Assembly (NCBI GenBank): GCA_040080915.1
Contig: JBEBHD010000063.1
Coordinates: 1-21,096 of the forward strand
Reading direction: 5' to 3'
Source of the DNA: M3007 sp040080915
GTDB lineage: Bacteria > Bacteroidota > Bacteroidia > Chitinophagales > Saprospiraceae
DNA length: 21,096 nt
The position numbers and the translations under genes were made by a program. The notes below the pieces were generated by a model. The model did no database searches, had not been told where the DNA came from, and saw nothing but the letters and a program-made list of their open reading frames with translations. Shown here piece by piece: positions 1 through 8,396 of this stretch (within the stretch, counting starts at the first letter, position 1; each line of letters starts with the position of its first letter).

Positions 1-3000
1 AGTTCGATTCCGAGCAGGACTGGCTCGTGCGGGAAGCCCACCGGCAACTCCAGGGACAGGTTGCTGCGGTTGGCGGCACGGGAACCCCGGCAGCCGTTGC
101 AACTGTGCCCGGACCGATCACCTGCGCCGACCCGACGCGAACAATCAACACATCGGGGTCGTCGTCCGGTACAAATTTTACCTACGTCTGGGTGACCAGC
201 GACGGCCATTTCATTTCCGGGCAAAACACCCCCGCGCCCGTGGTGGACGCGCCCGGCCTGTACGCGCTCACCATCACCAACACCGCCAACGGCTGCACGG
301 CCTCCACCACTGTTTCAGTGACCGAGGACACTGCCGCTCCGCCCGCCGATGCCGGCCCCGATATGCTGCTCACCTGCACCACTCCGGTTTTTAGCCTGTC
401 GGCAAATGGTGGCCAAACACTCGGTCTCCAGTTTGTCTGGCAAACGGCTGACGGCGGTTTCAGCGGAAACCCGAACAGCGCTGCCGTAAATACGACCCTG
501 CCCGGCACCTACAACCTGACCGTCACCAACCCGCAAAACGGCTGCACCGCCACCGATACCGCCATCGTGACCGCCGACCAAATACCGCCCAATGTGGCCA
601 TTTCGGCACCAGCCCTGCTCACCTGTACGCAAACGACCGCCACGCTGAGCACGACCGGTGGCGTATCAGGTTTTGTTTACCAATGGATTACGCCCGACGG
701 GCAGTTCGTGTCGGGCGAAAACGGCCCCGCGCCCGTGGTGGACGCGCCTGGCCAGTACGACTTGGTGGTCACCAACCCGCAAAACGGCTGCACGCAAACG
801 CTCTCGGCGGCGGTTGACCAAAACATTGCTATCCCGCAAGCGGCGGTCGCACCCGCACCCACGCTCACTTGCGTGCTGACGCAAACCACCTTGCTGGGCA
901 CCGTGGAACCCGGCCCCGGCATCGTCGTCGGCTGGACGGCCACGCTCGGCGGCAACATTGTTTCGGGCGGAACAACCCCGAACCCGGTCGTGAACCAGCC
1001 CGGCAACTACCTGCTGCTCGTGACCAACACCACCAATGGCTGCACCAACACCGCCTCTGTTTCGGTAGCACAAAACACTGTTTTACCGTCGGCAAATGCC
1101 GGGCAAACAGCCACCCTGAGTTGCCTCGTGAACAGCCTCACGCTCATCGGAACCGGCTCGGCCAGCGGCACACCCGCCTTCGCGTGGAGCACCGCCGCTG
1201 GCGGAAATATCGTGTCGGGGGCCAACACGCTCAGCCCAGTGGTGAACGCTGCCGGGCAATACACCCTGCTCGTGACCGACCTCGTGAACGGCTGCACGGC
1301 CAGCAGCACCGTGCTGGTCCAAAACGATGCCGGTGCCCCGACGGCGGCCATCGGCCAACCGGCGGTACTCACCTGCGCCCTCACCCAAACCGCCCTACCC
1401 GGCAGTGGCAGCACAGGCGGTATTTTCACACCGGCCTGGGCGGTCAGCGGCGGCGGGAACATCGTCAGCGGCGGCAATGGATTCACGCCCGTGGTGAATG
1501 CTCCCGGCGTGTACACCCTGACGGTCACGAACACGCAAAACGGCTGCACCGCCACGGCGCAAACGACGGTTTTGCGAAACATCACACCGCCCCCGGTGAG
1601 CATCGCGCCGCCTGGTACGCTCACCTGCGCCGTACAATCGCTCGCGCTGGCGGGCGCTCCGACGGGAGCGGGCTTCACCTACGCCTGGCAAACAACCGGT
1701 GGCAACATCGTGAGCGGCGGCAATACGGCTGCCCCCACGGTGAACCAGCCGGGAGCCTACACCCTGACGGTGACCGATCAGAGCAATGGCTGCACCGCCA
1801 CGGCTTCGGTGTCGGTCGGGTCGAACACCGCCGCGCCTGTTATTTCTGCGGCTGCGCCGCAAACATTGACCTGTGCCGTGAAACAAGTGCCGATCAGCGG
1901 GACGGTCAGCCAGCCCGCAAACGGGTTTTCCGCGATGTGGACTACTGCCAACGGCCAGTTCGTTTCCGGCCAAAATACCCTTGCTCCCATCGTGAGTGCC
2001 CCCGGAAACTACCTGCTGACCGTGCAAAATCAACAGAACGGCTGCACGGCTACTGCCACGACCACGGTTTCGCAAAATACCACGCCACCCGTGGCCAATG
2101 CCACCCCGGCACCCACCATCACCTGCGGCCAACCGCAAGTACCGCTCAGCGCAGCAACCTCCACCGGGCAGGGTACCTTGTCGTTCGCCTGGTCGGGCGG
2201 CCAGATCGTATCGGGCGGCAACACGCCCACTCCCACGGTTTCGCAAGCCGCCACCTACACCGTGACGGTGACCGACGGTGCCAACGGCTGCACGGCCACG
2301 GCTTCGGTCTCCGTTCAAAACAACACCGTGCCGCCGGTGGCCGTCATCGCGCCGCCGCTCCCGCGCACTTGCGTGCGGGACACCGTGACGCTGAACGCCT
2401 CCGCTTCCAACAGCGGGCCGAATTTTACCATCAACTGGAGCACGACGAACGGGCATTTTACCGGCGGACAAACCACACTGAACCCGCAAGTAAACGCCGC
2501 CGGAACCTACACGCTGCTGCTCACCAACACACAAAACGGCTGCACCGCCACCGCCACCGCCACCGTGACGCAGGATTTGGCTGCGCCAAACGCCAATGCC
2601 GGTCCCGCAGCGGAACTGTACTGCGACCAGCCCGAAGCGACCCTCGCGGGCAGCAGCAGCACGCCCGGCACCATGAATTTTTCGTGGACGGCAGGGCCCG
2701 GCGGCAACATCCTCAGCGGTGCCAATACGGCCTCGCCCGTGGTGAACGCCCCCGGAATCTACCTGCTCACCGTGACCAACCCGCAAAACGGCTGCGCGGC
2801 CACGGCATCTGTGCCGGTCACGGAAATCCCGTTACCGACGTTCGCGCCGACCCTGACCCAGCCGAATTGCCATATTTCCACGGGCGCTGTCGCCTTTGGC
2901 CCGGTTTCGGGGGGCGAGGCTCCGTTCCGGTACTCGGTGAATGGCGGGCAGAGTTTTCAGGTGTCGCCCAATTTCAGCGGCCTGAAACCCGGCCCATACG

Positions 3001-3605
3001 ATTTGGTGGTGATTGATGCGCTGGGTTGTATCACAGACGTGATGGTAGCAATTGCGCCGCCATTCTTCCCCACGGTCACGCTCAGCGTGGTGCCAGCGCT
3101 CGAATTGGGCGATTCGGTGCAGTTGGAGCCGGTACTCAATCTTCCCGCAAATCAGGTAGCCGACTGGATTTGGACACCGGCCTACGGACTTTCCTGCACG
3201 GACTGTCCCGCGCCCTGGGCGCGGCCGTTCCTTCCCACGCAGTACCGGTTGCGCATTGTTGACCTGAATGGATGCACGGCGGAGGCTACGGTTTTAGTGC
3301 CGGTAAACCGCCGTCGGAACCTGTACGCGCCAAACGTTTTTTCGCCCGACGGCGATGGCCAGAATGACCGTTTCCTGCTCTTCGGGCGGGGCGTGAAGAA
3401 TGTGCGCTCGCTGCGCATTTTCGACCGCTGGGGCAACGAACTGTATTTCAACCAGAACTTGCCGATCAACGACGAGACCACGGGCTGGGACGGCAACTAC
3501 CGCGGCCAGCCGATGCAGCCCGGCGTGTATGTGTGGCAGGCCGAGGTGGAATTTGTGGACGGTGGGGTGGAGGTGTTTGCGGGGGATGTGACGGTGGTAC
3601 GGTGA
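1..3605 (+). CDS. T9SS type B-sorted large repeat (adhesin-like) surface protein, 5' partial
   Basis: The reading frame is open from base 3, so the gene enters from the left edge; the GTG at 27 is only the first in-window start-like codon and no signal peptide is visible. Eleven Ig/PKD-like modules of about 83 residues follow, each beginning with an (L/I)TC motif and ending in NGC plus a TATA.. strand, so a conserved Cys pair per module could form a disulfide. After the array comes a SprB-like segment (about 2845-3058, ending DALGC), one more Ig-like domain (about 3065-3300), and a C-terminal CHU_C domain with NVFSPDGDGQNDRF, IFDRWGNELY and PGVYVW. CHU_C is the known type B sorting signal of the type IX secretion system, so the protein is expected outside the cell or on its surface. 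Adhesion or gliding is inference. A second protein of the same kind is encoded at 12566-18625. Confidence 0.9.
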   Translation, partial: FDSEQDWLVREAHRQLQGQVAAVGGTGTPAAVATVPGPITCADPTRTINTSGSSSGTNFTYVWVTSDGHFISGQNTPAPVVDAPGLYALTITNTANGCTASTTVSVTEDTAAPPADAGPDMLLTCTTPVFSLSANGGQTLGLQFVWQTADGGFSGNPNSAAVNTTLPGTYNLTVTNPQNGCTATDTAIVTADQIPPNVAISAPALLTCTQTTATLSTTGGVSGFVYQWITPDGQFVSGENGPAPVVDAPGQYDLVVTNPQNGCTQTLSAAVDQNIAIPQAAVAPAPTLTCVLTQTTLLGTVEPGPGIVVGWTATLGGNIVSGGTTPNPVVNQPGNYLLLVTNTTNGCTNTASVSVAQNTVLPSANAGQTATLSCLVNSLTLIGTGSASGTPAFAWSTAAGGNIVSGANTLSPVVNAAGQYTLLVTDLVNGCTASSTVLVQNDAGAPTAAIGQPAVLTCALTQTALPGSGSTGGIFTPAWAVSGGGNIVSGGNGFTPVVNAPGVYTLTVTNTQNGCTATAQTTVLRNITPPPVSIAPPGTLTCAVQSLALAGAPTGAGFTYAWQTTGGNIVSGGNTAAPTVNQPGAYTLTVTDQSNGCTATASVSVGSNTAAPVISAAAPQTLTCAVKQVPISGTVSQPANGFSAMWTTANGQFVSGQNTLAPIVSAPGNYLLTVQNQQNGCTATATTTVSQNTTPPVANATPAPTITCGQPQVPLSAATSTGQGTLSFAWSGGQIVSGGNTPTPTVSQAATYTVTVTDGANGCTATASVSVQNNTVPPVAVIAPPLPRTCVRDTVTLNASASNSGPNFTINWSTTNGHFTGGQTTLNPQVNAAGTYTLLLTNTQNGCTATATATVTQDLAAPNANAGPAAELYCDQPEATLAGSSSTPGTMNFSWTAGPGGNILSGANTASPVVNAPGIYLLTVTNPQNGCAATASVPVTEIPLPTFAPTLTQPNCHISTGAVAFGPVSGGEAPFRYSVNGGQSFQVSPNFSGLKPGPYDLVVIDALGCITDVMVAIAPPFFPTVTLSVVPALELGDSVQLEPVLNLPANQVADWIWTPAYGLSCTDCPAPWARPFLPTQYRLRIVDLNGCTAEATVLVPVNRRRNLYAPNVFSPDGDGQNDRFLLFGRGVKNVRSLRIFDRWGNELYFNQNLPINDETTGWDGNYRGQPMQPGVYVWQAEVEFVDGGVEVFAGDVTVVR
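117..2832 (+). repeat. Eleven tandem Ig/PKD-like protein modules (about 249-nt period)
   Basis: Modules start at the TC motif near 117, 369, 615, 862, 1114, 1368, 1619, 1865, 2117, 2363 and 2613. Common elements are a W/F..T..G core, a VSGxNTxxPxV loop, a PGxYxLxVTN strand and NGCTAT. The modules have diverged in sequence but keep their length. The array is coding in frame and is not a CRISPR or satellite. Confidence 0.85.
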
Positions 3606-3613
3606 AGATGTGC

Positions 3614-3668
3614 CTTGTCCTGAAATGACGTTACAAGTGTTTTTTGTGTAAAGTCATTTCAGGACAAG
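3614..3668. terminator. Hairpin after the repeat-protein gene (16-bp perfect arms)
   Basis: Arms 3614-3629 (cttgtcctgaaatgac) and 3653-3668 are perfect inverted copies. The 23-nt loop contains an internal partial inverted repeat (ttaca / tgtaa) and a T6 run. It lies 9 nt after the stop of the repeat-protein gene, which converges with the kinase gene. A terminator role is inferred from position. The right arm carries caggacaagaca, which occurs again next to the second hairpin. Confidence 0.6.
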
Positions 3669-3697
3669 ACAAAATAAAGCACCAACCACATCTATCA

Positions 3698-3733
3698 TCC
3701 TGTAACCCCCTGATTCATCAGGGGGTTACAGGA
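3698..3733. terminator. Strong 16-bp hairpin with 4-nt loop overlapping the kinase stop codon
   Basis: Arms 3698-3713 (tcctgtaaccccctga) and 3718-3733 are perfect inverted copies around a ttca loop. The right arm contains the TAA stop (3726-3728, - strand) of the kinase gene and encodes its last residues. It sits between converging genes, so a bidirectional terminator is the simplest reading. There is no long T tract on either side. Confidence 0.6.
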
Positions 3734-4772
3734 CAAGACACAGACCCTTCATCCCCCAAAACAAATTGAACTGATTGAATGCCCGGTGCAGGTTTTGCTC
3801 CGGGTGAGCGACTTGATAGTAGGTGTCGCCGTTCAGGTAGTCAGTCAAAAAACGCAAGCACTGAACGAATACAACGACCTGGGCACCGTAGTCGAGGTTT
3901 TCTCGTTCGACCGGCTCCAGCACATCTGCCAAATGGCTCAGAAAACCGGCTTTGGTCGCCAGATACAGATCCGTGTTGAAGGGGCTTGCTACCGACGAGT
4001 TGTCTTCCTCTGTTGTGTTGCTATACGAGCGGGCCATGTCCCCAAAATCGTATAGCAGCGTGCCATGCATGAGTGTGTCTAAGTCAATGACGGCCAGCGC
4101 GGTTTGCTTTTCGGCGTGAAAAAGTACGTTGCTGATCTTGGGGTCCGCGTGGATGACCCGGCGCGGAAGCCGCCCGGAATCCTGCCATTCGATCCATTGG
4201 TCCGGGATGCTCAAGTTGGGATCAATACGGGAAATCAGCGACTCGGCTTTCTCGAAGCGCTCGGGCAAACCGGTGGACAATGCCGTACGGTAGTCGGTTA
4301 CCCGTTTGCGAAAATTGATGAAATCGGGCAACACAGGAACGACCTCCATGCCGGGGCTTTCGTTCAAGTGTCGGTAAAACAGGCTGAACGCGGCTGCGCC
4401 CCGGCGGGCCATTTCAGGCGTGCTAGCCCTGTCGAAAGTCGCGCTGTTTTCAATATGCGACAGCATGCGCCAGGGGTTGTGGCCGGTGTCGTAAAAATGA
4501 AACGCGCCAGACCTGGTTTTCAGAAAATGAAACAGTTTCAGCGGGTAACCGGAGCGGGTGAGCACGGAATTGACCTGTTCGACATTCCGGGTGATGGCAT
4601 CCGGGTTTTGAAAAATATGGTGGTTTACCTGCTGGAGCACATACTGATCGGGGCTGTTTTTGGCAGCAACCAGAAATGTCTTGTTGATCAGTCCGCCAGT
4701 TATTGGCTGTACAGTCAGTTCCTCCGGGCTGTACGGCAAAAATTGTGCAGCGATATGTTCGACCTCTGCCAT
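3726..4772 (-). CDS. NahK-like N-acetylhexosamine kinase / APH-family phosphotransferase
   Basis: This 348-residue protein has the aminoglycoside-phosphotransferase/choline-kinase fold. Visible motifs are GGLINKTFLV (residues 26-35) and YVLQQVN (44-50) in the N lobe, the catalytic HADPKISN loop (H208, D210, N215), the metal-binding IDLDT (229-233) and YDFGD (241-245). These, with the RFLTDYLNGD..Y....PEQNL tail, resemble N-acetylhexosamine 1-kinase (NahK/LnpB) rather than antibiotic-resistance enzymes. The likely reaction is ATP-dependent 1-phosphorylation of GalNAc or GlcNAc in the cytoplasm. Its ATG follows the TAA of the upstream GH109 gene after 3 nt, so the two are almost surely co-transcribed, and GH109 action would supply its substrate. 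The last residues (CLVL) are encoded inside a hairpin. Substrate identity is inferred from context. Confidence 0.75.
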   Translation of the reverse strand: MAEVEHIAAQFLPYSPEELTVQPITGGLINKTFLVAAKNSPDQYVLQQVNHHIFQNPDAITRNVEQVNSVLTRSGYPLKLFHFLKTRSGAFHFYDTGHNPWRMLSHIENSATFDRASTPEMARRGAAAFSLFYRHLNESPGMEVVPVLPDFINFRKRVTDYRTALSTGLPERFEKAESLISRIDPNLSIPDQWIEWQDSGRLPRRVIHADPKISNVLFHAEKQTALAVIDLDTLMHGTLLYDFGDMARSYSNTTEEDNSSVASPFNTDLYLATKAGFLSHLADVLEPVERENLDYGAQVVVFVQCLRFLTDYLNGDTYYQVAHPEQNLHRAFNQFNLFWGMKGLCLVL

Positions 4773-4775
4773 GCC

Positions 4776-6167
4776 TTAAAATTCCCCGTCGAAGCCAAAC
4801 ACCGGTTTTCGGGTTTTCCACGCGCCTTTCGTGAAGTCCGGGATTTCGACCACGGCCCCGTTGTTTTTCACCGATTTTTCGCTCAACGGCGTGATGGAGT
4901 ACCAAGTGGCCAAGTCGTACACGTCCAGCGGGAATTCGATGTTGCGTTTGATGCACTCGATGAAGGAATTCAGCACGAAAAAGTCCATGCCGCCGTGCCC
5001 GGAGTTTTTGGCGTCCTCGGCATATTTTTGCCAAAGGGGGTGGTCATGTTCGTCCAGCCATTTTTCGGAGTTGTCCCATTGGTGGGAATGTTTCATCAAT
5101 TTCTCGAAGTAGATGAAGCCCTGGTTTTTTTCGCCCCAGCCGAAATCCTGCCACAAGCCTTCGGTGCCTTGAATACGGAAACCGAGGTTGTACGGGCGCT
5201 GCAAACTGGTATCGTGGGTCAGCAGGATGGTTTCGCCGTTAGCGCACTGGATTTGCGTGGTCACCACGTCCCCTTGTTTGAACTGTACCTTGGCGTTGGG
5301 GTGGTCATTTCCACCTTTAGGATGCTCGGTGATGTATTTGTGCAGTCCCCTCGACTTGGAGGAGAACGAAGACAGGCGCACCAGGCGGTTGCCCCGATTG
5401 ATGTCCATCGCCACGCTTACCGGCCCTAAGCCGTGGGTGGGGTACAGTTCGCCGTTTCGGTTCACGTAGTGGTTGGTGCGCCATTTGGCTTCGCTGAACC
5501 CTTTTTTGCCGAACTCAACACCGGAGTTGTAGGGGGTGACCCCGTCGTTGAACAAAACGCCCCGCAGATCGTGCAGGTACCCGCCCTGGGCATGCACGAG
5601 CTCGCCAAACATACCTTTTCGCACCATGTTGAGCACGGCCATTACGTCCCTTCGGTAGCAGACGTTTTCCATGACCATGATCGGTACTTTGGTTTGTTCG
5701 TATGCCTTGACGTACTCCCAGCATTCCTTCAGCGTCAGTGCGCCGCCGACTTCTAAGCCCACGATTTTTTTGGCGTACATGGCCTCCACGGCCTGAACTT
5801 TGTGCCATTCCCAGGGCGAAGCGATGAACACGGCATCGATGTTATCTTCCTTCAGCAAGTTTTGGTAGTCGTACTCGCCGTTTCCAAACTCCTTGGCAGG
5901 CGGGCGGTTGTTTTTCGCGAGCAGCTTCTGTCCCTGCTGCATCATGGTCGGATCGGGATCTGCGATGGCGATGATCTCCACATCGGCCCTGCCGGCCATT
6001 TCCTGCAACAGGACTTGCCCTCTCATGCCCATGGCGATGAAGCCCAGCCGCACCTTTTGGGTGTGGCTTCGATTGTCCGAATAGGAAAAAAGGGAATTGG
6101 GCAAGATCAGTGTGCCAAAGCCGGCCAGGGCCGACGACTTGATAAAATTTCTCCTTGTTGTGCTCAT
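4776..6167 (-). CDS. GH109-type alpha-N-acetylgalactosaminidase (NAD-dependent, Gfo/Idh/MocA fold), Tat-exported
   Basis: The 463-residue protein begins with a twin-arginine signal (TRRNFIK, residues 4-10, then a hydrophobic stretch to about 30), so folded export with bound cofactor is expected. A Rossmann domain follows (VRLGFIAMGMRG at 39-50, IAIADPD at 66-72). The family-specific blocks ENVCYRRD (167-174), HDLRGVLFN (199-207), KWRTNH (228-233), YPTHG (242-246), SKSRGLH and GHGGMDFFVLN are all present and match GH109. Known members hydrolyse alpha-linked GalNAc by an NAD-dependent elimination/addition route. Length is as expected. It lies 43 nt after pyk on the same strand and just ahead of a NahK-like kinase. 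The family assignment is firm, but the exact glycan substrate cannot be read from sequence. Confidence 0.88.
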   Translation of the reverse strand: MSTTRRNFIKSSALAGFGTLILPNSLFSYSDNRSHTQKVRLGFIAMGMRGQVLLQEMAGRADVEIIAIADPDPTMMQQGQKLLAKNNRPPAKEFGNGEYDYQNLLKEDNIDAVFIASPWEWHKVQAVEAMYAKKIVGLEVGGALTLKECWEYVKAYEQTKVPIMVMENVCYRRDVMAVLNMVRKGMFGELVHAQGGYLHDLRGVLFNDGVTPYNSGVEFGKKGFSEAKWRTNHYVNRNGELYPTHGLGPVSVAMDINRGNRLVRLSSFSSKSRGLHKYITEHPKGGNDHPNAKVQFKQGDVVTTQIQCANGETILLTHDTSLQRPYNLGFRIQGTEGLWQDFGWGEKNQGFIYFEKLMKHSHQWDNSEKWLDEHDHPLWQKYAEDAKNSGHGGMDFFVLNSFIECIKRNIEFPLDVYDLATWYSITPLSEKSVKNNGAVVEIPDFTKGAWKTRKPVFGFDGEF

Positions 6168-6210
6168 GCGGGGAAGAGGCGTTTGTAGGTGGTTTCCGAA
6201 AACGGAATCA

Positions 6211-7698
6211 CTATTCTACCACCGTTACTTTAAGCATGTTGGTTCGGTAGCGCTTGTGCAAAGGCATGGAGGCGGTATTGATCAGGATATCGCCCTGCTG
6301 CACAAACCCACAGTTTCTCAGTATGTCCGTACAGTCTTGGATGGTTTCGTCCGTAGTGGCAAAACGGTCGTAAAAGAAGCACTGCACGCCCCAGAGCAGG
6401 TTCATGGTGTTGAGGATATGCGTTTGGTCACTAAAAATAAATATGCGTGAGTTGGGGCGAAAACTGCTCACCTTGAAAGCGGTGTAGCCCGAAACCGTCA
6501 TACCAACAATGCCTTTGGCACCGATTTCCTCCGCTACCCGGCAGGCATTGAAGCAGATCACATCGTTTTGGAAGGTGCTGGCATTGTTTGTGGTTTTAGG
6601 GCGCTTGGTCTCGATGTGCGGCCAGTAGTGTTTTTCGGCCTCTTCGATGATGCGCGTCATGGCTTGCACAACCAATGCCGGGTGGTCACCCACCGATGTT
6701 TCGCCGCTGAGCATGACCGCATCGGACCCGTCGAGCACTGCATTGGCCACGTCAGTGATCTCGGCGCGGGTGGGCGAGGGGTTTTTGATCATGCTGTCCA
6801 TCATCTGCGTGGCCACGATGACCGGCCGCGAAAACTGCATGCACATCTGGATGATTTCTTTTTGGGTGATGGGCAGCCGCTCCATGGGCATTTCCACCCC
6901 GAGGTCGCCGCGGGCGATCATGATGCCATTTGCCGATTTCACGATATCGCGGATGTTTTTGACCGCTTCCGGTTTTTCGATCTTGGCCATCACTTTGGCC
7001 GGGTGGCCGCTGGCTTCGATACGGGCACGCAGGTCGTCCACGTCCTCACGAGTGCGCACAAAAGAAAGAGCGATCCAGTTGACCGGTTGGGTGAGGATGA
7101 AATCGAGGTCGTTGAGGTCTTTTGGGGTCAGAGAGGGCAATTTGACATTGGTATCGGGCAGGTTTACCCCTTTGTTGCTGCTCAAGATGCCGCCGTGCAG
7201 GCAGCGTAGCCGGACGGTGTCGCGCTTGTTCGTCTGCGCCACCTCGAACACTAATTTGCCATCGTCCATGAGGATGCGTTCGCCAACCTCGCAGTCCTCG
7301 GCAAACCGTTCGTAGGACATGTAGATTTTCTCGGACGTGCCGATCACGTCTTCGTTGACTAAAGTAATGATATCACCAGCCTGCAGGGGCAGGGCATTGC
7401 CTAGTATTTTTCCAACCCGCAGTTTGGGGCCTTGCAGGTCGGCCAAAATGCCGATATGCAAATTGAACTCTTCGTTGATGGCTTGAATGTCTTGGATGAC
7501 CGAAAGATGGTCGGCGTGGGTACCGTGGCTGAAATTTAGCCGGAAAACATCCACGCCCGCTTTGACCAGTTCGAGCAGTTTGTCGTATGTGTTGCAGGCC
7601 GGGCCTACGGTGGCTACAATCTTGGTATTCTGTGCGCCGTCTTTTCGCATTAGAGAAATGTTTTGATGGACAAGGGTGTCCGTTTCCGTCAGTATCAT
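6211..7698 (-). CDS. pyk: Pyruvate kinase
   Basis: Converts phosphoenolpyruvate and ADP to pyruvate and ATP, the last step of glycolysis, in the cytoplasm. The family blocks appear in order: NTKIVATVGPA, DVFRLNFSHG, GILADLQGPKLRVG, MAKIEKPEA (catalytic Lys), MIARGDLGVEMP (metal site), and the long ATQMMDSM..PTRAEITDVANAV..DAVMLSGET signature, then a C-terminal domain ending VTVVE. At 495 residues it is slightly longer than usual because of about 16 extra N-terminal residues. The internal ATG at 7650 (MRKDGAQNTK) is an alternative start. A consensus promoter lies 48-79 nt upstream of the first ATG. The GH109-kinase pair follows on the same strand after 43 nt with only a weak 5-bp stem between, so read-through is possible. 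Confidence 0.95.
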   Translation of the reverse strand: MILTETDTLVHQNISLMRKDGAQNTKIVATVGPACNTYDKLLELVKAGVDVFRLNFSHGTHADHLSVIQDIQAINEEFNLHIGILADLQGPKLRVGKILGNALPLQAGDIITLVNEDVIGTSEKIYMSYERFAEDCEVGERILMDDGKLVFEVAQTNKRDTVRLRCLHGGILSSNKGVNLPDTNVKLPSLTPKDLNDLDFILTQPVNWIALSFVRTREDVDDLRARIEASGHPAKVMAKIEKPEAVKNIRDIVKSANGIMIARGDLGVEMPMERLPITQKEIIQMCMQFSRPVIVATQMMDSMIKNPSPTRAEITDVANAVLDGSDAVMLSGETSVGDHPALVVQAMTRIIEEAEKHYWPHIETKRPKTTNNASTFQNDVICFNACRVAEEIGAKGIVGMTVSGYTAFKVSSFRPNSRIFIFSDQTHILNTMNLLWGVQCFFYDRFATTDETIQDCTDILRNCGFVQQGDILINTASMPLHKRYRTNMLKVTVVE

Positions 7699-7745
7699 TG
7701 CTGCGCCATGTATTTAAGTGTAAAAAAAACAATAAGAAATGGCCA

Positions 7746-7777
7746 CAAAAGTAGCAAGGCTCAGTCAGAAAAACAAA
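7746..7777 (-). promoter_or_regulatory. Bacteroidota-type promoter for pyk
   Basis: On the - strand, TTTG (7777-7774), a 20-nt spacer, then TACTTTTG (7753-7746) match the phylum consensus of a -33 TTTG and a -7 TAnnTTTG. Transcription would start near 7740, about 40 nt before the pyk ATG. Assigned by motif match only. Confidence 0.6.
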
Positions 7778-8001
7778 GTGATTTTGGCTTGTTTTGTTTA
7801 AAAAAGACACTCATGTCGGGCAAAAGCCAAGATTGGCTTGGCCTGCCAATCAATAACTAAGTGTAGTTTAAACAAAATGGTGTGCATTCGCTGGAGTAAG
7901 ATAGGGGAAAATATTCGGGGCAAATATTTTTTTAAAAAGAGGGATCGCCGTTTCTTTGCCCCTCGAAAAATGCACTTTTTTTCACTTAAAGTCGTAAAAA
8001 C
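7778..8001. other. AT-rich intergenic region upstream of acpP
   Basis: This completes the 303-nt gap between the divergent pyk and acpP genes. It is AT-rich near acpP and should carry the acpP promoter, but I find no full TTTG...TAnnTTTG match on the + strand; TTTCTTTG (7961-7968) is the nearest -7-like sequence. A short stem (7826-7831 with 7837-7842) is weak. I see no coding evidence; the - strand frame through here is a shadow of acpP. Confidence 0.4.
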
Positions 8002-8241
8002 ATGGCAAACGTAGCCGAACGTGTCAAAAAAATCATTGTTGACAAACTGGGTGTGGACGAAAATGATGTAACGCCCGAATCCAATTTTATCCAAGACCTC
8101 GGGGCAGACTCCCTCGACACCGTGGAATTGATCATGGAATTTGAAAAAGAGTTTGATGTGTCCATCCCGGACGAGCAGGCCGAAAAAATCCAAACCGTTG
8201 GCCAAGCGATCGGGTACCTCCAAAGCCAGACGGCTAACTAA
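8002..8241 (+). CDS. acpP: Acyl carrier protein
   Basis: This 79-residue acidic helical protein carries growing acyl chains in type II fatty-acid synthesis in the cytoplasm. The phosphopantetheine site is the DSLDTVE motif, with Ser37 as the attachment residue, preceded by FIQDLGA and followed by the acidic recognition helix LIMEFEKEF. Length and motif positions are canonical. FabF is encoded 155 nt downstream, but a terminator hairpin and a second promoter lie between them, so acpP can be made at a separate level from fabF. Confidence 0.97.
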   Translation: MANVAERVKKIIVDKLGVDENDVTPESNFIQDLGADSLDTVELIMEFEKEFDVSIPDEQAEKIQTVGQAIGYLQSQTAN

Positions 8242-8284
8242 GGTCATCGCCTTGGTACACATTGACTCGTGTTCGAAATATCTC

Positions 8285-8322
8285 GCAAAGGGTTCAAGGC
8301 TGTACAGTCTTGAACCTTTTGC
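8285..8322 (+). terminator. Intrinsic-terminator-like hairpin after acpP
   Basis: Arms 8285-8302 and 8305-8322 pair over 18 bp with two G-U wobbles and a 2-nt nominal loop. The right arm ends in TTTT and is followed by the T-rich stretch gctttatcttt. It starts 43 nt after the acpP stop, consistent with ending an acpP transcript. Confidence 0.7.
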
Positions 8323-8348
8323 TTTATCTTTCAACCCGTGTACCTTTG
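8318..8348 (+). promoter_or_regulatory. Bacteroidota-type promoter for fabF
   Basis: TTTG (8318-8321), a 19-nt spacer and TACCTTTG (8341-8348) fit the -33/-7 consensus. The -33 box sits in the last bases of the acpP hairpin. Predicted transcription start is near 8355, giving a leader of about 40 nt before fabF. Confidence 0.6.
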
Positions 8349-8396
8349 CTGCCGACAAACACCTCAGAGGATTTTTGCGAACCAAATCAACCGACA

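Noticed and set aside
1395..2786. Long antisense reading frame (463 codons) across the first repeat array
   Set aside because: It follows from GC-rich periodic codons of the sense gene; the translated product is Gly/Arg/His-rich with no domain, and the sense strand carries clear T9SS modules. Antisense frames at 12440-13708, 13856-14608 and 17441-18688 are rejected for the same reason.
117..2832. CRISPR-like or satellite periodic repeat
   Set aside because: The period of about 249 nt is in-frame coding with diverged units, not short identical repeats with spacers.
869..3016. 715-codon + strand frame overlapping the first repeat protein
   Set aside because: It is the +1 shadow of the repeats (Arg/His-rich, no recognisable motif).
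3726..4772. Aminoglycoside resistance gene
   Set aside because: The fold is that of aminoglycoside phosphotransferases, but the motifs and the coupling to GH109 fit a sugar kinase better.
4104..5429. 441-codon + strand frame
   Set aside because: It lies antisense to the GH109 and kinase genes, both of which have full family motifs.
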